DNA of 64,000 nucleotides from contig OU015566.1 in NCBI GenBank assembly GCA_907165135.1, positions 6,928,157 through 6,992,156 on the forward strand, given 5' to 3'. This stretch comes from Oikopleura dioica (Eukaryota > Chordata > Appendicularia > Copelata > Oikopleuridae). Made by a program: the position numbers and the translations under genes. Position 1 is the stretch's first letter; each line of letters begins with the position of its first letter. Shown one piece after another: positions 22,825 through 33,433 of this stretch. The notes under the pieces are model-generated. The model saw nothing but the letters and a program-made list of their open reading frames with translations, had not been told where the DNA came from and ran no database searches.

Positions 22825-23060
22825 TCTACAAGAAACAAAACTTTCAGGACGAGTACTTCCTTATTACACATACTGAGATATTTTGAATATTTAACCATTC
22901 ATTACATGTAGAGCTTGCTAGTAGAATCGAGAAATATAATCTTGAGAAAAAAATGTAGCTATAGAATTCTTTATCTGTAAGAGTGATGGTGTGTCGGAAT
23001 CGAGAAACAAGAGAGAAAGTTGAGAAAACAGAAATTGCTTTTCATCCCATATCATTTTAT

Positions 23061-24438
23061 TTAGTTGGGCTTATCGTCGTCACCTTCTTTCTTCTTCTCG
23101 CCAAGGGCGCCTTTAACAGCATCGGAGTTCGGATCGACTTCTGGGAGCGTCTCGATAATGGACCGGAGGAATTCGGGGTCAGTCACTAGCTCTTCTGCGT
23201 TTTCTGAATAATTCTTAGAGTCGATTCAACAAGATGCCTCTCTTACGATCAGTTTCCATTGATTCTGCTGGAGCAGCAGCAGCAGGAGTTTCCTCTGCCG
23301 GAGCCGAGTCGGCCATTGACATCCTCAGAGCATAAGCGATTTGCTCCTCTTCCGTCATTGCAGCAAAGTTTGGTTCATCATTTGATGGAGCAGCTGGAGC
23401 ACCGCCCTGAAATCGTTTTACATACAGAAAAACGGCTGGAAACTCACCATGCTCATGCTCAAAGCAGCGTTTAGCATTGCTCGATCTTCGTCCATTGCTT
23501 CCGTTTCAGCTGGAGCAGCTCCACCGGAGGTCTCTTGTTCTCCACCACCGTCCTAAATAATTCATAGAAGATCAGAAAGATTGGAATGCCTTACGGTCTC
23601 TTGTCGAGCTCTCTGTTCCTCAAGAGAGATACGAAGAGCCATAGCAAGTTCTGGATCAGTTTCAGCGTCGTCCATGGCAAAGGCACCGCCAACTGGGCCA
23701 TCATCGCCGACTAAAACGATAAGAAATAAGAAAGTAAGAGCTGAACATACTGATTGGAGACTGACGAAGAGCTTGGTCGAGATTGTTGCCACTAGAAATT
23801 CGAACAAGGTGGCTTCCACTGCCGTCTTTGCCGTTGAGAGTATTGATGAAAGCGGTGAGTTTAGCCTGGTTGGCTTCGTCTTCGCCGAAAGAAACGATGT
23901 CAAGGTTGACCTTTTGGTTGTTTTAGGTCTTGTTGATCTATGATTTCGGGTACCTTTTCTTTTTTCAATCGCTTGGCAACTTTGATCAATTCCTTTTCAT
24001 CTTCAAGAATCGGCGAGCAGATGAAAACGACGATTCGTTGTCGGTGATTTTTATGCTGAAAAAGATATCACAAACGAAGAAATTTCTCTCTAACCATTCG
24101 GTGTTTAAGTGAGAGTTGAGCGACTCGGACAGCTGCTGAAAGCTTGACCTCTCCTTCTGGCTGGACCTTGGCCATCACGGATTGGAACTTTTGCTGGTCC
24201 GCGGTTAAAGTCGTGACCAAGTAGTTGTTAGACATAGTAAGAAGACCAACGTCATTTTCAGGGTTGGATTTGAGCTTCGTTCTAAGACAGGATATGAGGC
24301 GAAATGAGGGAAGAAGTAACAGTACCTAGCGACGAGATTAGCCGCATCTTGCTGGGAAATAAGCCGATTGAGACCAAAATCACCGTTTCGGCAATATTCC
24401 GAATTATCAACGCAAATAATTGTACTTTCAAGTGTCAT
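23061..24438 (-). CDS. PSMD4: 26S proteasome regulatory subunit PSMD4/Rpn10
   Basis: Ubiquitin receptor of the 19S particle. N-terminal VWA domain: [20 protein letters not shown] with [16 protein letters not shown], then [60 protein letters not shown] and [20 protein letters not shown]. Two ubiquitin-interacting motifs follow: [20 protein letters not shown], and [17 protein letters not shown] after an Ala-rich spacer. The C-terminus is [20 protein letters not shown] with [11 protein letters not shown]. Six short canonical introns. Start ATG 24438. Length and domain order match animal PSMD4. Confidence 0.96.
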
Positions 24439-24982
24439 CAGATCTTTTCTCTAAAAACAGGAATAGAGATCTTAGACAAGATGATTTTTTTTTCACATAG
24501 AAAAAGAAAAGTGCAGCGCAAGCATAACAGACTTTATTTTGCCCGAAGAGACTTGAGATAACAAATCTTTAGATTTTCTAGAGACGCTTTTTGTCTCGTT
24601 TCCTGCTGCGCGGATTTTTTTCTAAGGTTTTTTGAAAATTCGAAGCCACCAAAAAAGCATAAAAAGGAGAAATTTTTAATTGGGCGAATGTAAATTTGAT
24701 GGATTGGAAGGCCATATTGTTGGATATTTCGTAGCGTTTCAGAACTGTGCCAAGTTTTTAAATAAAATAAATGCAGTAAGTAGATGTCCTGAAGTCATAC
24801 GGTGTATGAACTTAAAGCTTTGGAAAAGAAAAGTAAGGATCGCTTATTTTGAAATAGAGTCAGTAAGTAGTTTAAAATGCTGAGAAAAAAGATAGAAGCA
24901 GTGCAGTGCATATTTTTTAACAATTCGGCAAATAGGATGAATTGGAAAATACAGAATTATTGGCTTGATAGATGGTTTTAGG
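24439..24982. other. intergenic, nothing seen
   Basis: Between the end of MINPP1 and the start of PSMD4, both minus-strand. AT-rich with no supportable ORF; presumably MINPP1 3' UTR and the PSMD4 promoter. Confidence 0.5.
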
Positions 24983-27670
24983 CTAGAGCTCGTTGTTGAG
25001 TTTGGTAACATCGCATTCGTGTTGACTCCAACTCTATAACAACTCCTTTGGACACTGATTTTAATTGAAATTTGCATACTTTTATTTTCTTTTCGAAGTA
25101 TTCTAGCGCAACGTGGACGTCAACTGTATGATGCTGGCCTGGAATATTGACTAAATGCTCGTTGACGGCAACTTGGAGGACTAAATCCGGCCCGGGCGTG
25201 TCCTCTTCCGATCCGGGATTATTCTTTTTGTAGAGCAAAAATGAGATGTTGGCGGCGAAAGGAGCTATTTTTGTGCAACGGAAACGTCTGTGCCTTGCTT
25301 TTTTGAGAGTTGAAGACGAGTTTATCAATAAAACATCATTTATTAATTTTGGAAGCATTCAGAAATACTGTGCGCATGAGAGGGAATGGAATACTTTTAA
25401 TATAGTTATCATTTTAACGCGATTTTAACTGATATATTAAAGTACAGAACAGATTTTTATGCAATTTTATCTTCAAGAAATTTCATGATAGAAAATTGCG
25501 CTTTAGAATCGCTTTAGTTTTGTCGCAATCATTTTATGATAAAAACATATTTATAGATAGGGAGAATTATTAACACTGAAGCTTGGACCATAGACCATTG
25601 TATATGCTCCATAGAATATTCAAAGAGTTGTATGCGTCAAAAAGAACTGTTTCATTTTGAAAATCATGTTTTTCAATCAAATTCAGGTGTAGGAAACTGT
25701 GGTAATGGGAAAATAGGTGACGGTGATTTCATTTCACATGTGTCTCATTATATTGTGACTTCGTAGAATGAATCGAAGAAAATTTGGTATTCATTTTGTT
25801 TTCAAAAAATCTCTATGAAATACATTTCGTCGATACACTCGAAATTCACACTGGGGATGGTCAATTATATAATGAAATTATTGCGCAGCCATGAAATCGA
25901 TAAGCATCTTTTCATTATAAATAGAGCGTAAGCTTGAATTCCCACTGAAACAAACCATTTCTTAGCTAATTCTTCAACCTTTCCTAAAACAAAACTATCA
26001 GCAGTCAAAGGAGCCCCTTCAAAAAGCCCTAAAAGTGCCATAAGCGGAACAGCTGTTTCAGCATGTCCGAAGTAAAGATCTGCTCTCGGTTTTGCGTCCG
26101 GGTTTTCGACCATTTCCCGGATGATCCCAACCATATCATCGAGCAAAGGCGTGGCGGAACGGTAGTTAAGGGCGTAGCCATAACCAGTTTTGTAGTAGTG
26201 CTTCAAATCGGAGACGTATTCCAGCACTTCAAATGCGTCTTTTTGCAAGTTTAAAATAGTCTCTTCGAAAACCAAAACTCTCTAAAACATTTTTAGTCAA
26301 ATTCATTTCAAACTTTCCTTCTGTTCTGAAAAACTCCTTGAGCTCCGATTTCCCAAAGAGCGCCGTTTCAAAAACCACCAACTGATGCAAATCCACCACT
26401 TGTCTGTTAGTTATGTATTTGAGTCCCAACGTCCTGGCAATTTCCTTTCGTATGCTCGAGACATGACCGCCTGCGATAAACTTTCGGGACTCGTTTTCGC
26501 ATCTTGGTGATTCCTCCCAATCCACATGGCGACGGCAGCTATCGAAAAAGCGCAACAGACGGTTGTTGATTTCGATTTCAGTTTCGAGATATGTTACGGA
26601 TCGTTCTGTGGCGTCCACGTGATCCATATCTGTAGAGAAATCGGAGTATTCTTCGGGATGGAGACCGGCGATGAAGCCACGCGCGGAAGAAACACAACGA
26701 GCTGGAGAAAAATTCGTTGTTGAATTCGAAGAAAAGATACCTTTGAAAGAAGATTTTACGGAGTATCTTCTACTGTCAAAAATTTCTGGGTTGAGACTTT
26801 TGAAGCGTGAAGCGAGGCCTTTGAGTTCGGCCCAGCCGACATCATTTAATAGCCACGCGAGATCGACGTCCATCTGAGGCTCCCAATCTTCAAGCCACTC
26901 GGGAAGATTTTCTGTTGCATTATTTTGAACACTGGAATACATTTGATGATGACGTATGGAGAGTTTCTACGATACGATACCTGTAAATCAGCGTTGCCCA
27001 TTTTTGAATCTTGCTCGATGACGGATATCTTGTACCATGACGATATAACGCACTGAGACCAGTTAATGTGTAGTCTTTAGGGACGTTCTTAAAAACTTGT
27101 TTAGAGATTGCTCAAGAGAAGAGAAGCCATCACCAAATAGACAGAGTTTCGGGCCTTAGCAAAAATATACTTTTCACGACTTTCGAGAAGAGTTTACAAT
27201 AACAACTAGATTATAAAAATTTCAAGTATAAATCGGAAATGATAGCTGAGTGCAAATTTTATGAAATCTACGACCACTTAAATCCTATAAAATCGATGAT
27301 TCTTTGAAAGAATTGTAAACTCTGCTCATTGTTGCCCGAAAGTTGTCTCTTTATGAGAGTTTTGAGAGTTCAAAAAAGCAAGGTCGCCAAGTGACTTGGT
27401 CGGGCCATAAAAATGACATGTTTCATTTGAATAATATTGAAATTAATTGAAGCAAAGAAATGATGCCAACTGTACCTTGTATAGATATAAAGACGAGTCC
27501 TGGAATTTTTGACTAGTTGCGTATGCCGTCTTCGTGCCTGCAGGATACTGAAAAAGAGACAAAGAAGTAGCGACTCAGGAGGGAGCGGACTGTACCTCGT
27601 CAGAAAGAGAAAATGACTCGGAAGAGCAGCCGCTAGTAGGCGACCAGACGAGCTTCAGAAGAATCTGTTC
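24983..27670 (-). CDS. MINPP1: multiple inositol polyphosphate phosphatase 1
   Basis: ER-lumenal histidine acid phosphatase acting on InsP5/InsP6. The catalytic motif YRHGTRYPSSSKIQKW lies at about 27015-27065, preceded by an exon with GTKTAYATSQKF. Next are ENLPEWLEDWEP, RCVSSARGFIAGLHPEEYSD, LEYVSDLKHYYKTGYGYALN, the second catalytic element YFGHAETAVPLMALLGLFEG, and KIAPFAANISFLLYK. The last exon ends in DVTKLNNEL, an HDEL/KDEL-like retention signal where vertebrates have SDEL. The first exon (SLSDE and upstream) has no ATG in frame before a stop, so the start codon sits in an exon I could not place; the 5' limit is approximate. The intron near 25980-25288 is about 690 bp and fits best as GG-AG. 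Confidence 0.88.
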
Positions 27671-28092
27671 ATCGGGTCAACGATTTTCAAAATTAAACTA
27701 GACAAAGTCAACTTTCTGGAGCTCTCGATTTCTGCTCGATCGCGATCGTTAAACCCTTAGATCAGAGACAGCAAGTTCATTCAACCTGTCAATTTAGCCT
27801 TTTTAGCACTGCAGAATTGATAGACACGGTCTTAAAAAGAAACACACAAGTAAATATATGTTTTTCTTATTTTTTAATATATTTCATTATTAAAAATCGC
27901 CGCAGGGCAGATGATCTATGTTTGCCTAAGGGTAGTGGTTGAGTTTTTGAACTTCTCAGGAGAACAGGACAGAGCCAGTCAATAAATAAGGTGGTTTTTC
28001 GAGCGAAAAAATATTCGTAGAGCGAATTAGAATTAATGATGAGCCAACAGAATCAATCAGTACTTGACAGGAAGAATACAGAGAGCGAAGGA

Positions 28093-29806
28093 CTTTACTT
28101 GGGCAGGGCAGCGACGGCCTTGACGGCAGCCTCACCGAATGAGTCTAAAATTTTAGTAAAAGGATCGATTTTCTTGTTTATTTCTTACCGGAAGTGATGA
28201 CTGGGTGGCCAGCCTGAGCAAGAATAGACTTGGCAGAGTCGACATTGGTTCCTTCAAGTCGGCAGACAAGTGGGATGGTGATTCCAAGCTCTTCGTAGGC
28301 TCGGTTGACACCTCGAGCGATGATCTCGCAGTTGACGATACCTCCGAAGATGTTGACAAGGACGACCTTGACGCGAGCATCAGAAGTGATGATTCGGAGG
28401 GCTTCGAAGACTCCGGATTCCTGGACTCCACCACCTGAAACGATTTTGAGAATAAATTCAAGCGCTGCCACTTACCGAGATCGAGGAAGTTAGCGGGCTC
28501 ACCACCTTCGAGCTTGATAATGTCCATGGTGGCCATAGCAAGACCAGCACCGTTGACGAGACATCCGATGTCACCATCCATACCGACGTAGTTGAGTCCG
28601 AATTTTTCAGCTTCAACTTCTCGGGGGTCGGTTTCGGTGTCGTCGCCCATGGCGAAGATTTCCTGCTGTCGGTAGGCGGCGTTGTCGTCGAAGTTGATCT
28701 TGGCGTCGAAGCAGACAACTTCTCCCTGTGGAGTTTCACCGAAGGGGTTGATCTCAACCTATGAAACAATGATTCTCTATGAAATTCTATCAATGCGTAC
28801 CTGGGTAGCATCGACAGCAATGAACATGTTGTAAAGCTTGATGATTTGCTCGGCGGCGGTGTTGGCTTTCTCGCCAGTGAACTGGAGGTTCTTGGCCATT
28901 TCGAGGGCCTAAAATTGATAAGAAATGATTGAAGAAGTACTAAGTACCTGGTTCATGTTGATTCCATCATTGATATCAATTGGCATGGTGAAAATGCGCT
29001 CAGGAGTCTTCTCAGCGACTTCTTCAATGTCCATACCACCATCTGGAGATCCGACAATGACTGGTCCGTTGAATTCTCGGTCCATAAGGACGGCGAGGTA
29101 GGTTTCTCGAGAGATGTCGAGGGCATGGGCGACCATAACCTTCTGGACGGGGACACCTTCGGGCAAAGTCTGCTTGGTAGTGAGACGGTTACCGATCATT
29201 TGCTTGACGTACTCGCCGCACTTGACGGGGTCAGTGGCGAAGTGGACTCCTCCCTAGTCACGATTGAGGTGAATCCGTTTAGTTGGACAGGTTACCTTGA
29301 ATCCGGTATCGAAAGTTCCCTTTCCTCGGCCACCAGCAAGGATCTGAGCTTTGATGACGAGCTCGGGAGCACCAGTTTCCAACAGATATTTTCCACCTTC
29401 AACAGCTTCGGCTTCGTTTTCTGCCATTCGGAATCGCTGGACACTAGGATAAATTGGTTTTACTTGAGTCAATTTTCCGTAATCATCAATCAAGAGAAAT
29501 CTTTGATATTCTATTAATCGGAGTTTCAAAGAAAATACGAAATCTATTTTCGAAAAAAATTGTCGGTGTATTGGTGTGATAAGTTTACGCTAATCGGAGG
29601 CGAAAACAATCCATCAAACTTTTTGACAGGCTTATGCGGAGCTCGATTTGAATCACTCTAACCCGAACCTCCGGACATGAAGTGTTTACGCTTTTTCATA
29701 ATTGACTTTCTACTAACCTGAGGCCGTGCTTTTCCATAAGCTGCTTGGAAGCGAATTCCTGAAGGTTGAGAGCTCGTCGGCCGGTAGTAGCGAGTTTTCG
29801 GAACAT
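28093..29806 (-). CDS. SUCLG2: succinate-CoA ligase (GDP-forming) beta subunit, mitochondrial
   Basis: TCA-cycle enzyme making GTP from succinyl-CoA with the SUCLG1 alpha subunit. ATG 29806 gives the mitochondrial-type leader [18 protein letters not shown]. The ATP-grasp part carries [20 protein letters not shown] and [20 protein letters not shown] with [19 protein letters not shown]. Then [46 protein letters not shown]-type [57 protein letters not shown] and [17 protein letters not shown]. The end, [11 protein letters not shown], resembles the G-form rather than the A-form. Full length; stop 28093-28095. Confidence 0.95.
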
Positions 29807-29989
29807 TTTCAAAGATCTGAACTTTCATCTCGATTTTCCAATTTGAATACACCTTTTCAGCGGGTTTTGTTTTCCATGAAATATGAAAGTAGCAGAATTA
29901 TGTACAAGCTTGGATAGTAGTTGAATTAGACTCAATAGGTATGGCCAGTAGGAACGGGGTTAGCAGGGCTGCGAGTAGAGACTTGATTT

Positions 29990-31506
29990 TTACAGAGAAA
30001 CGTCTTTGAAAAGCTTTTTGAGCGTCGACATTTGACCTTGATATTGACAGCGGAAGAGGTAAGGTTGAACGTCACAGAAATTACATTCGTAAACAAGACC
30101 AAGATCTGATTGATTCGGAGTCTGAAATACAACTTACTAAAGAGCTGATGAGTGAAAGCATACTTTTGGAAGGAAACTGTTTGAGTTGTTGATCTTCTCA
30201 GCAATGGAGACCATGTTTGTCACGACTGACTCGGCAGGAGTTTCCTTGGAGTTTTGCGAGGGTTCGACGAATGTGATCGCCCAAACCTCCCATGGCACTG
30301 GCTCCTCACTTGAAAAAGGCCATCGACCTCTTTTCTTTTGGAAGAACTGAAAGATGATTTTCAATATAGTAGTTTTAGAAAATTTTGCACCTCAAGTGTA
30401 AGTGTTTTATTTCCACTATTGTATTGCTGGACAAATTGTCGAACATTCTCCAGTAGGCAAGTATGGAGCTCTGCTGATTCCGTCTTCACGTAGGTAAGGT
30501 TGATAGTTTGGCAATGCACATCTTGATATCCCAGCGTTCCTATCAGGAACTCGCCTTTTTTCTAAAAATAGAGATTAATTATTTTCTTTGATGACACGAA
30601 ACGATGTACTTCAGTAGAAACACGCGAATCTACCGATTTTATGACTTTGATTGATAACAATAGGAAAACTATTATGGAACATCGCCCTCGTGTGGCAGCT
30701 GTCTCTCGAGAGACATTGTCCGAGATTCCTAGCCCGCAAATATTTACAGAACTAAGTACATTTTAGCTGCTTCCATGATTTTAAATTTAAGTAGTTAGTT
30801 ACAAATAAATTTTCAGATGTCAAGTGATAACAAGAAAATTCCGAGCACCTTTCCGGTAAGAAGAATAGCGAATCCGATGAGGGACCTGTTGGACCAGAAA
30901 ACATTTGGTAGCGATCACGAAGTTACCAACCCTTTTTCATTTATCGGTAAAAAAATTTACGACTTTATTATTTTCTTATCTAGCGCATGCGAAAAAATAT
31001 CTTGACCAGCACAGTGTAAACTTTGAAGAGGACGAAAGTGGAAATATATGCTGTTCATCATGGATGCTCGGAAGCGAAAGAATTCCTCTTTTCGGATTAA
31101 CTATATTCAAAGCAAATGGTATGAAAAATAATTTTAGAATATTTATTCAGCAGTTGCTTAAGGACTTCTGCGAAGAAAATCAACAGACGCGAAGTACCGC
31201 TCAGTTGAAAAGAAGTTCGGAACGTGGGACCTATCAGATCTGAGGGTTGAAGAGCTTGCGAAGAAGTCAACTTCATGAATGAGACACACTACTGCCTTTA
31301 TTTTCTGCTATCACATAGAAAAAATATTTTGCTATAACTGAAAACTATCTACTACGTCCACTGCACAAAATATATGAATTTCTTACCTGATACTTGAATT
31401 TGCCAGTTGTCCGATGAAATAAGATCGTATGCAGAAGACACAGGGCAGATTCCTCCAGCTGTTCAGGGAAAACATTCACTTGAAACTCGTATCTTGTCGC
31501 ATTCAT
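29990..31506 (-). CDS. ATG101: autophagy-related protein 101
   Basis: HORMA-fold partner of ATG13 in the ULK1 autophagy-initiation complex. ATG 31506: MNATRYEFQVNVFPEQLEES with LLHTILFHRTTGKFKYQ. After a long intron come GEFLIGTLGYQDVHCQTINL, TYVKTESAELHTCLLENV, VQFFQKKRGRWPFSSEEPVP with WEVWAITF (the family WF-finger region), EKINNSNSFLPK, and a last exon with CDVQPYLFRCQYQGQ and LKKLFKDVSL. Length about 215 residues, as in vertebrates. The first intron (about 30564-31385) is unusually long for this locus because it hosts a small plus-strand gene. Confidence 0.93.
30817..31278 (+). CDS. small unknown gene nested antisense in ATG101 intron
   Basis: Three exons joined by two canonical introns of about 35-45 bp give a 127-residue protein. 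It starts MSSDNKKIPSTFPVRRIANP with DLLDQKTFGSDHEV, continues AHAKKYLDQHSVNFEEDESG with CCSSWMLGSERIPLFGLTIF, and ends RSVEKKFGTWDLSDLRVEEL, then AKKSTS and stop. The ATG directly follows AAATTTTCAG, a strong acceptor expected for a trans-spliced leader. Splice phases close perfectly, which argues for a real gene. No signal peptide or membrane segment, and I do not recognise the family. Confidence 0.65.
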
Positions 31507-31728
31507 CGTTTAAATAATCCCTTTTGACCGATTTGATGAATCTAAAGAACATCCACTATCGAAACCGTTCCATGATTGATTAGCCTTTTGAAGAATTGAC
31601 ATAAACGAAAAATAGTGAAACGCAGAATTAGTGAACAACGGTGGTCACGCTGGAAGGATGTGGAGGTGAGAAAAGAGACAGAATTGTTCAAATATAAATG
31701 GATAAATTCTAAAACTGAAAAAGACAGT

Positions 31729-33368
31729 TCAATACTGCTGCGCTCTTCTGTTCTTTTGGTCGAGCTTTTGAAATTTCGGACGAATTCGGTCGATCGCCTT
31801 TCGCCAGTTCCACATTGCTAGAATTCTGTTAGCTTCGAGCAAAAGGGAGATGTCTTACGGATATCAGGATTGAACGAAACTAGCATTATACAAGTGTAGT
31901 CGGTAAAAATCTGCATGATAGCCGAGAACGTGCTCGTTCTTATTTCAAGAGACTCGAAATTTGTCGCCTTTCGCCAACATATCAGCTTGAAATTCTTCAA
32001 ATAATGGCTCAAACCTAAAAACTCAATATCAACTGGAGACATGGAGGACTCACCTTCCATGCGCTCCGCAATGATATCTTCGTCGTCCTCAGTTTTGTGA
32101 CCATTAGCATCGTTTTTGATGTAGCAAATGTTCAACATCGTAGCTTTTTCGAACAACAGCACTACAGTACTTTAAAAAAATTCAAAGAAAATACTCTCAC
32201 CTTCGTTCGCACCAGATTGTTCGGCCAAATTCTGCAGCTCCGTTTGGAACTTCTCTTTTTTCGGGATCAACTGAGTCACAATCTTTGACCACGCGCTGTA
32301 TAAAGTCTTGTCCCAAATCGACGTTTTTGCAATGTCCACGGTTAATCTATTCGTATGCGCAATCTCTTCAAGCTCTTTTTTCTTCGCCTCAAAGACAGTG
32401 TTCTTCTCGTGGTCATGGAGTAAATCCATTTTATGAACGAGGACGAATATCTTTGCTCCTGCCGAGTAATCTGCGATCGCCTGAAAAATACACGTCAAAT
32501 TTGCACGGAGAAGTTGTTGTATAGTATTATACCATGATTCTCATTTCTGACTGACGCGTTCGCCCTATGTTTTTAACATTGAAAATGTGACATAATTTGA
32601 CTGACTGGAAATTCCGTCAGTCATAAATGATAATCGCGGTACTATCCTACAGTTGTACGTTTATTTTAATTAACAGTAGATCAAGAACTATGGCTAACAA
32701 AAGATCCCAAAATAGAAGAACCCATCGTCATCAGTGAGGAAGAGTCTTTTGATTTATTTCAAATTCATAAAATTGTGAATGGGAACATTCATTTACCCGA
32801 ACGTTTATGAAAAAAAGAAACCAAAAGAGGGCGGTCTCGAGATCGACACGCCGGGGGGACTATTTATCAGTGGATCGAACCAACGCGATTATGATTATCT
32901 AATCTGATAAAGATTTTAAACAGCGTGATTTAAGCTCAAGTACTTTGCGGAATTTTAGCTCATTGATCTATTTTATTGAAATATACTTACGGCAAGGCAG
33001 TCTCTGTATCCTTGAAGATCTGCTTCTGGTCGCTCTGATTTTACGTCGATGACATAGATGAGAACCTCGCATCCTCTGAAGGTAAAAATAATCTCAAGTT
33101 CACGAAACACAACTTACTTGAAGATCTGTTCTTTTTGGAACATAAAATAACTGTCCATGAAGGAATCCTGTCCTCCACAATCCCACAAATTCACAACCAG
33201 GTTGCCGAGCATCCTAACGTGAGCGTGCTCAATATCCATCGTCATTCCAAGTCTGTATACATCATCTGCGACGTAAGATGCAAAAATGATCGATCTCATC
33301 GAGGTCTTTCCCGCACCAGATTTGCCCATCAAAAGGACTTTCTTTCTCTCTACCTTTTTCGAGCTCAT
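31729..33368 (-). CDS. RRAGA: Rag GTPase A/B
   Basis: Lysosomal GTPase that, as a heterodimer with RagC/D, recruits mTORC1 when amino acids are present. P-loop [20 protein letters not shown] (Rag-specific KSGAGKTSM), switch region [55 protein letters not shown], the guanine-specificity motif [26 protein letters not shown]. The C-terminal roadblock part has [15 protein letters not shown], an acidic loop ([15 protein letters not shown]), [19 protein letters not shown] and a final [22 protein letters not shown] at 33368 is 65 bp downstream of the THOC5 stop, with CGCTAG just before it: downstream cistron of an operon. Confidence 0.95.
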
Positions 33369-33433
33369 TCTAGCGCGAGCATGATTTAGGGATGAAAGTG
33401 TTGAACTTTTTTAAGATTCGACAGGCAGTGGTT

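Noticed and set aside
24680-24883. Plus-strand ORF between MINPP1 and PSMD4
   Set aside because: No ATG-anchored family motif, weak coding composition, and it lies in expected UTR/promoter space.
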